From Candidatus Rifleibacteriota bacterium (GTDB taxonomy: Bacteria; Muiribacteriota; Ozemobacteria; Ozemobacterales; Ozemobacteraceae): a stretch of DNA of 9,938 nucleotides. How positions within the stretch are numbered: position 1 is the stretch's first letter; each line of letters begins with the position of its first letter. The stretch covers positions 1-9,938 of the forward strand of contig JAQUZA010000093.1 of NCBI GenBank assembly GCA_028691595.1, in the 5' to 3' direction. Below are positions 1-6,678 of the stretch, piece by piece. A program made the position numbers and the translations under genes. The notes under the pieces are model-generated. The model worked only from the letters and a program-made list of their open reading frames with translations, was not told where the DNA came from and did no database searches.

Positions 1-225
1 GCTGTAGCCTTTTTGCAGCTGCCGGACAATGACGTTGCGGCAGTCACGTTTGTAGAGGCTTATGGCCTGTCTGATCGCGGCCAGATTGCTTTCGAGTTCT
101 GCCTCTTTGGATTTGATGAACATAAGTTCAGCCACTGGCATGGTAGCTGCGGTTATTACGCCAATTAACGCAACAACCAGAAGCATTTCGAAAAGTGAAA
201 ACCCGGATGCAGGTTTACCAGTCAT
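1..225 (-). CDS. Type IV pilin-like pseudopilin, 3' part outside the window
   Basis: The visible 75 codons encode the N-terminus of a class III signal-peptide protein. A short leader (MTGKPASG) ends in Gly8, followed by FSLFE with Glu at mature position +5, then a hydrophobic helix to about residue 30 and an amphipathic, charged helix. This is the prepilin peptidase (PilD/GspO) cleavage and assembly signature of type II secretion pseudopilins and minor type IV pilins. The frame stays open to base 1, so the C-terminal domain that would assign a subfamily is missing. The start is supported by GGGAG eight bases upstream and by an 11-bp overlap with the end of the preceding pseudopilin gene, suggesting coupled translation. 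The family call is firm; the role (pilus, secretion or other fibre) is not determinable here. Confidence 0.85.
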   Translation of the reverse strand, partial: MTGKPASGFSLFEMLLVVALIGVITAATMPVAELMFIKSKEAELESNLAAIRQAISLYKRDCRNVIVRQLQKGYS

Positions 226-889
226 CGGTGTTGCTCCCGTCCAGGGCCATGCCAGCGCCTTTTGATTTTATGTCAACAACCCCATAATAACCGGCAGCAG
301 ACCATTCTGCCTCGGTTTTCGGCGGTTGCTTCTGAGGATAGGCAGGTTGATAGGTCCAGGTGGCAGTCGGATACCAGCCCTGAAAAGGGTGGGGTGGAAT
401 ACTGCGCAAAAACCTTGTCTGCAGGTTAATGGTCACATCTCCGGTGTTTGCAGAGGCCGGCGTTGGCCCGGTCGCTACTGTGACTTCATGGGCAGTGGCG
501 GTCAGCGATGCCGGGTTGCCCGGATAACCCGCAACCGTCTCGGTGAGACTGAGAACAAAGGTTGCTATCGCGGCCGAGGCTATGGCCGGGTCAGGCTCTG
601 CAATGTGAGCAGCTTTTATGGCTTCGATGCCATGAACTCTGATCTGGGTTCTAAACCCCTCACTGAAGGCGGTTGTCGATAATTGTGACTTGCTGCCGGC
701 AATGGCTGAACGCACATCATTGAGAATTTTCTTAAGGCGGCGCTCTTTTTCGCGCTGCTGCATGATCTTGTAAACCGGAAAAGCAAGTGAAGCCATCAGG
801 CCGATAATTACAGTGACAATAAGTATTTCGATCAGGGTTACGCCTGATTTTTTATTGTGCTGAATTATCGGCCCGGTGTTGTCTGGCAT
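215..889 (-). CDS. GspG-like type II secretion pseudopilin / prepilin
   Basis: The 224-residue protein has a 16-residue basic leader ending in Gly16, then VTLIE with Glu21 at mature +5, and a hydrophobic helix to about residue 40: a prepilin peptidase substrate anchored in the inner membrane and assembled into a periplasmic fibre. The charged segment that follows (residues 45-62, REKERRLKKIL) is typical of GspG/GspH-like proteins. The C-terminal part has a proline-rich turn (RFLRSIPPHPFQG, 159-171) and an ending with VVDIKSKGAG...DGSNTDDW. This resembles the GspG C-terminus, where Asp residues bind calcium; that part is inference from similarity. It is longer than typical GspG (about 140-150 residues) because of a low-complexity Ala/Thr/Pro-rich middle (about 95-150). 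It starts 13 bp after ctpA; AAGGG lies about 10 bases before the ATG. Confidence 0.85.
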   Translation of the reverse strand: MPDNTGPIIQHNKKSGVTLIEILIVTVIIGLMASLAFPVYKIMQQREKERRLKKILNDVRSAIAGSKSQLSTTAFSEGFRTQIRVHGIEAIKAAHIAEPDPAIASAAIATFVLSLTETVAGYPGNPASLTATAHEVTVATGPTPASANTGDVTINLQTRFLRSIPPHPFQGWYPTATWTYQPAYPQKQPPKTEAEWSAAGYYGVVDIKSKGAGMALDGSNTDDW

Positions 890-902
890 TGATGTCTGGC
901 CC

Positions 903-2330
903 TTATTCCTTAGAATCCATCAGCGGCATGAAGACGTTGGTAGATTTGAGAATGTCTATGGCTCGCTGTAACTGTGTATCGTAAGGGTTAACGACATACT
1001 GCTCGAGCTTGCCATGTGTAAAGCTGTCGGGAGGTTCGACAAAACCGCTGAGCTTGTGAGATTCAGAGGCCGTGCCGGTGGTTACAGTTATGGTGCCAGA
1101 ACTCAGTTCGACCTTCACCGGCAATGAGGCAGCCTCAGCTTTGCCATTTGGCTGATTATGAGCGTTGCTGAGTTTCTGCAGAAACTTCTGGTCAAGTTCA
1201 ACGGCTTTGCGAATTTCTTCCTGTTTGCTTTCGTCGAGCTTTGGAAGTTCGACTTCAATATCAGGAGTAATGCCGGATTTATGAATGTTTACACCGGATG
1301 GAGTGTAATACAGGGCAGTGGTGAGCGCCATTGCCGAACCGTCGTTAAGTGAGATAACTGTCTGAACAGAGCCCTTGCCGAACGACTTCTTGCCGAGCAG
1401 CAGACCGCGCTTATTATCTTTTATGGCACCGGCAACGATTTCAGAGGCAGACGCAGAACCTTCATTGATGAGAATGATGAGAGGCAGCAGAGGATGATAC
1501 TTGAAGAAGGAACTGTAGGTGTTTTCTTCGCCATCGCGGCCTTTAATAGAAACGATATCGCCCTTGGGAATAAACTTGCGGCCAACTTCTACTGCCGAAG
1601 TCAGCAAACCGCCCGGGTTGTTGCGCAAATCGAGGATTATCGACCTGGCACCATTCTTTTCGAGGTCAATCATTGCCTTTTCAAGGTCTTCAGATGAAGT
1701 TTGAATAAACTGGGTAAGCCTGATGTAGCCGATATTCGGAGCGACGACCCAGTATTTGACGCTGGGAAGCTTGATTATCTGCCGTTCGAGTTCATAATCT
1801 TTCGATTCTCTTTCGCCTTCACGAATTATCGACAGATTGACCTTGCTGCCAACCGGGCCGCGCAAAAGCTTGACGGCATCATGCAGAGCTATGTCGATTA
1901 CGTCTTTGCCATCGATCTTGATAATCATATCACCCGCGAGAATACCGGCTCTGGCTGCAGGTGTGTCATCGATTGGCGAAATTACAGTAAGCATACGGTC
2001 TTTTATTGAGATCACAATGCCAAGACCGCCGAATTCACCCTGGGTCTCAACCTGCATTTCTTTAAAACTCTTTGGTTCCATGAAGCGTGTATATGGGTCG
2101 TCGAGTTTTTTGAGCATTCCTTCGATAGCACCATAAATAAGCTTCTGTTCATCGATGTTTTCTTCGACGTAGTCAGATTTTATCAGCTCAAGAACCTTGC
2201 GAATAAGGTCAAGCGACTTAAAGTATGTGAGGTTGGTCGATGAGGCAGAGACACTCTGGCTTAAAACAAAGAAAAGGAGCCCGAATGCAACGCTAATGAT
2301 TACCATGCTGCGGAAAAATTTTCTGACCAT
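903..2330 (-). CDS. ctpA: S41 family C-terminal processing peptidase with PDZ domain
   Basis: This is a 475-residue periplasmic serine protease of the CtpA/Prc family, which cleaves envelope proteins near their C-termini; known targets include peptidoglycan hydrolases. An uncleaved anchor or signal peptide spans residues about 7-30. A PDZ domain lies at about 97-170 (GGLGIVIS...DDTPAARAGILAGDMIIKIDG). The protease core carries LDLRNNPGG (233-241), the catalytic serine in GSASASE (Ser294) and the general-base lysine in SFGKGSVQ (Lys319), with Gln323. The Ser-Lys spacing of 25 and Lys-Gln spacing of 4 match the CtpB triad. The core ends near GITPDIEVE (353-361). The usual terminal helix appears only at YDTQLQRAIDILKS (450-463), so about 85 residues are inserted between them. 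AAGGAG six bases before the ATG supports the start. It is the fourth gene of the ftsE operon, possibly with its own promoter. Confidence 0.95.
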   Translation of the reverse strand: MVRKFFRSMVIISVAFGLLFFVLSQSVSASSTNLTYFKSLDLIRKVLELIKSDYVEENIDEQKLIYGAIEGMLKKLDDPYTRFMEPKSFKEMQVETQGEFGGLGIVISIKDRMLTVISPIDDTPAARAGILAGDMIIKIDGKDVIDIALHDAVKLLRGPVGSKVNLSIIREGERESKDYELERQIIKLPSVKYWVVAPNIGYIRLTQFIQTSSEDLEKAMIDLEKNGARSIILDLRNNPGGLLTSAVEVGRKFIPKGDIVSIKGRDGEENTYSSFFKYHPLLPLIILINEGSASASEIVAGAIKDNKRGLLLGKKSFGKGSVQTVISLNDGSAMALTTALYYTPSGVNIHKSGITPDIEVELPKLDESKQEEIRKAVELDQKFLQKLSNAHNQPNGKAEAASLPVKVELSSGTITVTTGTASESHKLSGFVEPPDSFTHGKLEQYVVNPYDTQLQRAIDILKSTNVFMPLMDSKE

Positions 2331-2371
2331 TTAAAGCTCCTTCAAACACCTGTAAAAGTTTATATGCGATA

Positions 2372-2400
2372 ATTCTAGCACAACCGAAAATATAATACAA
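2372..2400 (-). promoter_or_regulatory. Candidate internal promoter for ctpA
   Basis: In the 95-bp gap between the envC-like gene and ctpA, the minus strand reads TTGTAT (2400-2395), a 17-bp spacer, then TAGAAT (2377-2372). The TAGAAT is preceded by TGC, giving an extended -10. The -35 matches sigma70 consensus at only three of six positions, the -10 at five of six. Transcription would begin near 2365, about 35 bases before the ctpA ATG and upstream of its AAGGAG ribosome site. This would allow ctpA and the pseudopilins to be expressed separately from ftsEX. No strong terminator precedes it, so read-through from ftsE is also expected. Confidence 0.4.
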
Positions 2401-2425
2401 AAAAACAACTTAACCGACCCGGTGG

Positions 2426-3655
2426 TCAGCGCGCCCCAACTGGCAGATAGGTCAGGGGTTGCTGCTTCTTGCCGCCAAACCTGATTTCAAAATGCAGTGC
2501 CTGATTTCGGCCACCGGCTATTCTGCCGATTACTTCGCCCTGTTCTACTATCTGGTTCAGGCCGACCCAGATATCGTCAAGACGGGCATAAACGCTTGAG
2601 AAACCTCTTTGATGCCCGATGATAATTACATCGCCAAGACCGCTGATAGTGCCTTTGTAGAGGACTTTGCCTTTGGCCGCAGCCATTATTTCGCTGCCGG
2701 CATTGACCTTGATCTGTAGAGCAGCAGATGTTTCGTCACCAGATTCTTTTACTTCAACCCGGCTGCCTTTTTCGACAGGCCATGAGAAACGCATTATTCT
2801 GGCGGCTTCAGGGGCTGTAGCTGCCAGCGCTGTTTCTGTAGGTGGCTTTTTTCGGGGGGGGGCAGGTTTATCGGCAGGTTTTTGCAGCTCTTCTTCAAAC
2901 CCGGCTGCCTTTATTGTGTTTTCTGCTCTGCTTATTTCATTTTCAAGCTGATTTCTGGCACTTGCCAGCGATTTTTCGCGGGTCAGAAAAAGTTTCTTTT
3001 CAAGTAGAACTGTTGAAAGCATGGCACTCAGGGCCGAATTTTCGCGGTCGAGTTTTTTTTGCTTTTCGTCAAGTTCTATCTTGCCTGCTTCAAGATGTTG
3101 ATGCTTCTTTTGCATTTCGGCAGCAAGCTTTTTCTGTTGCAGATCACGCTCTTTAAGCTCCTGAATCAGTTCTTTGTCGCTTTCGAGAAGGTATTTAACC
3201 ATCTGGTAGCGATTGAGAAAAGAGTTGAGATCGCGCGCCGATACGACTGAACTCAGCAGAGTGCCCTGTTTGATTTTATGCAGTTGAACAAGTCTCGATT
3301 TAAAACGCGAGAGAAGATTTTTGAGCTGTTCTCTTTCGGTTTTTGAGTCGGCTTCGAGTTTTTCGATCTGCGCCAGAGTCTCTTTCTGGCTGAGGGTCAG
3401 CTGATCAATCTGAGATTGAAGTTGCGCAACTTCGGTTTTCTTTGCTTTTATACGGGTTTCGAGCTGGTGTGTCTTCTTTTTGCTGTCACTGACTTTAAGT
3501 TTGAGGTAGTCGAGCTGCAGGTTTATTGATTCAATCTCATTTTGCAGCTCATTTGTGGAAAGGGTTCCTTTTGGAGCTGCAGGCGCTGGTCTGGCAGACA
3601 AAAAACAACTGCCGGCTAAAATGACAGCCATGGTTAAAGTCATGAACCGCGGCAT
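2426..3655 (-). CDS. envC: EnvC-like murein hydrolase activator (coiled coil + degenerate LytM/M23 domain)
   Basis: The 409-residue protein has a signal peptide (hydrophobic 5-20, likely cleaved after AxA at 24-26), a long Lys/Glu/Gln-rich coiled coil (about 33-258), a proline-rich linker (259-285) and a LytM/M23 domain (about 290-405). Length and order match E. coli EnvC (about 419 residues), which binds FtsX and activates septal amidases. In the LytM domain the zinc-binding HxxxD motif is replaced: by alignment to GSEIMAAAKGKV, the His position is Ser310 and the Asp position is Gln314. The HxH motif reads ALH (Ala386, His388), while His348 is kept. It is therefore probably not an active endopeptidase but an activator. 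It follows ftsX with a one-base gap and has AAGGGG six bases before the ATG. The linker contains a run of nine C in the coding strand. Subfamily call rests on domain order plus the FtsEX neighbour. Confidence 0.9.
   Translation of the reverse strand: MPRFMTLTMAVILAGSCFLSARPAPAAPKGTLSTNELQNEIESINLQLDYLKLKVSDSKKKTHQLETRIKAKKTEVAQLQSQIDQLTLSQKETLAQIEKLEADSKTEREQLKNLLSRFKSRLVQLHKIKQGTLLSSVVSARDLNSFLNRYQMVKYLLESDKELIQELKERDLQQKKLAAEMQKKHQHLEAGKIELDEKQKKLDRENSALSAMLSTVLLEKKLFLTREKSLASARNQLENEISRAENTIKAAGFEEELQKPADKPAPPRKKPPTETALAATAPEAARIMRFSWPVEKGSRVEVKESGDETSAALQIKVNAGSEIMAAAKGKVLYKGTISGLGDVIIIGHQRGFSSVYARLDDIWVGLNQIVEQGEVIGRIAGGRNQALHFEIRFGGKKQQPLTYLPVGAR
2854..2862. repeat. Nine-base G/C homopolymer inside the envC-like gene
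   Basis: The plus strand has nine consecutive G; the coding strand has nine C, followed by G and six A. It encodes Ala265-Pro-Pro-Arg268 in the linker between coiled coil and LytM domain. Tracts of this length are prone to slippage in replication and to miscounting in sequencing. A one-base change would cut off the LytM domain while leaving the coiled coil. In this window the frame is intact. Confidence 0.9.
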
Positions 3656-3656
3656 G

Positions 3657-4571
3657 TCATACCCCTTCTGGTGTTGATTTGCTGAACCGGCTGATATCTC
3701 TTAAAGAGAGCAGGCTTCCGGAAATACCCAGGACGATACCCATCATGAAAAGTTTGGCAGATAGTTTGAAAAGTTGCTCAAAACCAATGTCAGCGGCGAA
3801 AAATGGAATCAATTCGGCGAGCTTGCCCAAAACAAAGCGATAGCTCGAAAAAAGAACCAGGATCGCCAGAAAAGAGCCGACCATTCCCTGGATAAAGCCT
3901 TCGACAACGAATGGGCCCCTGACAAACCAGTTTGTGGCACCGACAAGCTTCATGATGATTATTTCTTCGCGGCGCATAAAAAGTGTCAGTCTGACAGTGT
4001 TATAGACAATAAACAGTGAAGCAAGCCCCAGTAATACCACTATTGCCAGGCTGGAAACCCAGAGGAGGTGGGATAACCCCTGAAATTGCCGGAAAAGTTC
4101 TTCTCCATAGCTGAAATTGTCTATCATCGGCTCATTTTTCAGCTTTGCCAGCAGCGGTTGCAGCTGACTGCCAGCTTTGACCTTCATACGCAAAGTGGTG
4201 GGCAACGGGTTATCTTCGGCTGTTATGCCAATCTGCAGTAACTGCTGGTCGTCAGGGTTGGAAAAAAGCTCTCTGGCCGCCTGCTCGGGCGTTACGACCT
4301 GAATGTTTTCGATTTCATCGAGACTGGTAAGCCTGAGACTGAGGGTCTTGGCATCGGTGATCGAGACTTCCTGTTTAAGGTAGGCGGTTACAAGGGCTTC
4401 TGACTGCATTTGCAGCAGAAACGACTCCATGTTCATGGTGGCCAGAAGAAAGGCACCCATCATCACCAGGGCTATGCCGATGGTAGAAGTGGTAATGAAT
4501 GACATCATCGCCGAGCGGCGAAGATTGGTTGCCGCCTCGCTCATAAAAAAATTCAGATTTGCAAGAGACAT
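3657..4571 (-). CDS. ftsX: Cell division protein FtsX (ABC transporter-like permease)
   Basis: The 304-residue integral membrane protein shows the FtsX plan: a cytoplasmic N-terminus, a first membrane helix (about 24-46), a periplasmic domain of roughly 120 residues (about 47-167) containing VTAYLKQEVS and the EIENIQVVTPEQA segment, then three more membrane helices (about 168-192, 220-246 and 272-292). The loop after helix 2 has RLTLFMRREEIIIMKLVGAT, the conserved FtsX/MacB-like coupling segment that contacts FtsE. The periplasmic domain is where EnvC-type activators bind; its gene follows by one base, which supports the pairing. The start has GGGAG nine bases upstream and lies 21 bp after ftsE. 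Function: conveys FtsE ATP hydrolysis across the inner membrane to control peptidoglycan hydrolysis at the septum. Confidence 0.95.
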   Translation of the reverse strand: MSLANLNFFMSEAATNLRRSAMMSFITTSTIGIALVMMGAFLLATMNMESFLLQMQSEALVTAYLKQEVSITDAKTLSLRLTSLDEIENIQVVTPEQAARELFSNPDDQQLLQIGITAEDNPLPTTLRMKVKAGSQLQPLLAKLKNEPMIDNFSYGEELFRQFQGLSHLLWVSSLAIVVLLGLASLFIVYNTVRLTLFMRREEIIIMKLVGATNWFVRGPFVVEGFIQGMVGSFLAILVLFSSYRFVLGKLAELIPFFAADIGFEQLFKLSAKLFMMGIVLGISGSLLSLRDISRFSKSTPEGV

Positions 4572-4592
4572 GCGTGCTCGCTCCCGGTGTGG

Positions 4593-5276
4593 TTATTCAT
4601 AGGCGTAAGTACCACAGGCTTCGTCTTTGACGATTTGGCCATCTACCAGTGCCAGTACTCTTTTGCGCAGTTTGTTAACGAGATTGTGGTTGTGAGTAGC
4701 CATTACGATTGTGGTGCCGCGGGAATTGATTTCGAGAAACAACTGCATGATTTCCTGGGAAATCATCGGGTCGAGATTACCGGTAGGTTCGTCGGTAATT
4801 AAAATCAGCGGGTTGTTGACTATGGCCCTGGCAATACAGACGCGTTGTTGTTCACCACCAGAAAGTTCAGTGGGAAACATGCGGCGCTTGTGGGAAAGCC
4901 CGACCTGTTCGAGTGCTTCCTGGACTCTGTTGCTGATGACAGTGGCAGATGCCCCGATTACCCGCAGACCGAATGCCACGTTTTCGGCAACCGTTCTTCT
5001 TTTCAGTAACTGAAAATCCTGAAGGACGATGCCGAGGTTTCTTCTCAGGTAGGGAACTCGGTTTTCGGGCATGGTAGTGATGTCTTTGCCGTCGATAAGT
5101 ATTTTGCCTTCGGTCGGCACGTCTTCACGAAAAAGCATGCGCAAAAAGGTGCTTTTGCCGGCTCCTGAAGGGCCAACCAGAAAGACAAAATCGCCCGGAT
5201 TGATGGAAAGGCTGATATTGTTTAACGCCCTGACACCATTCGGAAAGATTCTCGATACACCCTGAAGTTCTATCAT
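4593..5276 (-). CDS. ftsE: Cell division ATP-binding protein FtsE
   Basis: This is a complete 227-residue ABC ATPase of typical FtsE length. Walker A is GPSGAGKST (35-43), the Q-loop glutamine is Gln86 (VLQDFQLL), the signature is LSGGEQQR (138-145), Walker B is LILITDEP (157-164) with catalytic Glu163, and the H-loop histidine is His195 (MATHN). The N-terminus MIELQGVSRIFPNGVRALNNI fits the FtsE subgroup. It sits on the cytoplasmic face with FtsX, encoded next, and powers a conformational switch rather than transport. It is the first gene of the minus-strand operon, about 39 bases after a predicted transcription start. The ribosome site is weak: AGAG six bases before the ATG, with no GGAGG. 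Confidence 0.96.
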   Translation of the reverse strand: MIELQGVSRIFPNGVRALNNISLSINPGDFVFLVGPSGAGKSTFLRMLFREDVPTEGKILIDGKDITTMPENRVPYLRRNLGIVLQDFQLLKRRTVAENVAFGLRVIGASATVISNRVQEALEQVGLSHKRRMFPTELSGGEQQRVCIARAIVNNPLILITDEPTGNLDPMISQEIMQLFLEINSRGTTIVMATHNHNLVNKLRKRVLALVDGQIVKDEACGTYAYE

Positions 5277-5601
5277 TTATGACTCTGATCTTTGAATATA
5301 TAATAAAAAATACCGACGTGAATTATAACAGGTGCTTAACACAATGGCAAAAGTCATTTTTTCAGGAAATAATTTGATTTTTCTGGTAAAATTGCACAAC
5401 TTTGTATTTCGTCGTGAGTAATATTTTTTTTTGTCATCGTTGATCTGGCAGTCTGCCCTCTAAAATTGCGACTTTCTCAGCGCGGTAGCTCTTAAGTTGT
5501 GTTCTACCAGCCAGTGGGCAGGTGTGTGTATAGATGGAAAACTGCAGATTAAGCTGGCAAAAATCGAGTCAAGCAAGGAATGAACAGAGGCTGGAGGAGT
5601 C
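5277..5601. other. Divergent intergenic region between ftsE and the PilT-like operon
   Basis: This 325-bp AT-rich gap separates two divergent operons. The left part holds the ftsE promoter. For the rightward operon I see no good sigma70 promoter. The best fragments are an extended -10 TGGTAAAAT at 5384-5392 without a matching -35, and TTGATC at 5440-5445 with TAAAAT at 5461-5466, whose 15-bp spacer is short. No sigma54 GG-N10-GC site of the TGGCAC...TTGC type was found. A run of nine T at 5424-5432 has no hairpin before it. The right end holds a 23-codon frame and the GGAGG ribosome site at 5593-5597. Confidence 0.6.
5322..5350 (-). promoter_or_regulatory. Sigma70-type promoter of the ftsE operon
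   Basis: On the minus strand TTGCCA (5350-5345) is followed by a 17-bp spacer and an exact TATAAT (5327-5322), which is also preceded by TGT, an extended -10. Five of six -35 bases and all -10 bases match consensus. Transcription should start near 5315, giving a leader of about 39 bases before the ftsE ATG. This is a strong prediction of housekeeping expression for ftsE-ftsX-envC and probably the genes after them. Confidence 0.75.
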
Positions 5602-5605
5602 ATGA
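5534..5605 (+). CDS. Possible 23-residue leader peptide overlapping the PilT-like start
   Basis: An ATG at 5534 opens a frame of 23 codons ending in TGA at 5603-5605, overlapping the ATG of the first ATPase gene as ATGA. The peptide is hydrophilic (MENCRLSWQKSSQARNEQRL then EES) and resembles nothing I know. A weak ribosome site, AGGTG, lies nine bases upstream. The two downstream junctions in this operon are also ATGA, so a coupled leader is conceivable. A frame this short arises easily by chance, and the ATPase has its own good ribosome site, so I rate this low. Confidence 0.2.
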   Translation: MENCRLSWQKSSQARNEQRLEES

Positions 5606-6678
5606 TTTTTGAGCTGATGAAACTATGTGTTGAAAAGGGTGCTTCTGACCTGCATTTTAAGGTGGGCTACCCGCCGATTTTGCGCATAGATGGTTCGATG
5701 CGTCTGATCAAGGATATGCCTGTCATATCGGTGAATGACTACGAGGTAATGCTCGAGGCAATACTTGACGACCTCCAACTGGTTAACTTCGTGAAACACC
5801 GCAAGCTTGACCTGGGCTACAGCTTTATGAATGCCCGTTTCAGGGTCAATCTCTTCAACGATCTGCATGGCGGAAACGCAGTTTTCAGGGTTATTCCGTT
5901 CAAGCATCTTTCTTTTAATGATATTGAACTGCCCATGTCAGGGCGAAAACTCGCTGACCGCCAGAAGGGCATCATTCTTGTGACCGGGGCAACCGGTGCC
6001 GGTAAATCGACAACCCTCTCTACCTACATTACCCATATCAACACCACCTATCACAAGACCATCGTTACCATCGAAGACCCGATAGAATACCTTTTTGAAG
6101 ATGAGCAGAGCCTGATCAGCCAGCGGCAGGTCGGAGTCGACTGCCTGAATTTCGAAGATGGCATCAGGGGAGCACTGAAAATGGATTGCGATGTGCTTAT
6201 GGTCGGCGAACTGCGTAACGCCGATGCCGTAGAAATGTCTCTGCTGGCCGCCGAATCAGGAAAGCTCGTTTTCGCGACTCTGCATAGCAATACGGCAATT
6301 CAAGCTATCGATCGTTTTGTTAACCTGTTTCCACAAAACCTGCATGCCCAGGTGCTTGGCCGGCTTTCTTCCCACCTGCAGGGGGTGGTGACCCAGACGC
6401 TTGTGCCACGAAAACTCGGGCGTGGTAGACTCGCCGCTTTCGAGGTTCTTATCAATACCCCTGCCGTCAGGGGTCTGATAAACGAGAATCGCGTTCACCT
6501 TATCAGTTCGTATCTGGAATCTGGTTCAAGTGCCGGTATGGTTTCTCTTGATAATTCTCTTGCCGACCTTGTAACCAGCGGCAAAGTCGATAAAAATGAG
6601 GCCATGATGCGAGCCAACAACAAAGCATATGTCAAACGCAAAATTGAAGAATTAGATGGCCCTGGAGGTGCGGCATGA
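5602..6678 (+). CDS. pilT: PilT/PilU-family type IV pilus ATPase (motifs intact)
   Basis: The 358-residue protein matches PilT (about 345 residues) in length and layout. The N-terminal domain has SDLHFKVGYPPILRIDG (15-31). The RecA-like domain has Walker A GATGAGKST (129-137), the Asp box IEDPIEYLF (157-165), Walker B VLMVGELRN (198-206) with Glu203, and the His box ATLHSNTA (225-232) with His228. AVRGLINENR (288-297) corresponds to the AIRNLIRE element of PilT needed for retraction. PilT-type hexamers power pilus retraction on the cytoplasmic side of PilC/GspF-like platforms. Minor departures are DCD for DPD before Walker B and RN for RD after it. The start has GGAGG four bases upstream; the next in-frame ATG is residue 6. 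It is the first complete gene of a rightward operon. Retraction versus another motor role cannot be decided without its platform partner. Confidence 0.9.
   Translation: MIFELMKLCVEKGASDLHFKVGYPPILRIDGSMRLIKDMPVISVNDYEVMLEAILDDLQLVNFVKHRKLDLGYSFMNARFRVNLFNDLHGGNAVFRVIPFKHLSFNDIELPMSGRKLADRQKGIILVTGATGAGKSTTLSTYITHINTTYHKTIVTIEDPIEYLFEDEQSLISQRQVGVDCLNFEDGIRGALKMDCDVLMVGELRNADAVEMSLLAAESGKLVFATLHSNTAIQAIDRFVNLFPQNLHAQVLGRLSSHLQGVVTQTLVPRKLGRGRLAAFEVLINTPAVRGLINENRVHLISSYLESGSSAGMVSLDNSLADLVTSGKVDKNEAMMRANNKAYVKRKIEELDGPGGAA

Noticed and set aside
326..682. 118-codon plus-strand frame opposite the GspG-like gene
   Set aside because: It lies wholly within the pseudopilin gene on the other strand, is unusually Arg/Gly/Cys-rich and shows no domain.
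2399..2423. Possible terminator after the envC-like gene (minus strand ACCG-GGT-CGGT stem, then seven T)
   Set aside because: The stem has only four pairs and the T run begins seven bases after it, so it is unlikely to stop transcription efficiently.
3605..3655. Lipoprotein lipobox (AGSC at residues 14-17) in the EnvC-like protein
   Set aside because: Position -3 is Ala and -1 is Ser, a poor lipobox, and a good AxA signal peptidase I site follows at 24-26.
5424..5432. Run of nine T in the divergent intergenic region
   Set aside because: No stem-loop lies before it on either strand in the right orientation, and no gene ends here.
5447..5457. Perfect short inverted repeat GGCAG-T-CTGCC as an operator
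   Set aside because: Arms of five bases with no extension and no second copy in the region; such repeats are common by chance.
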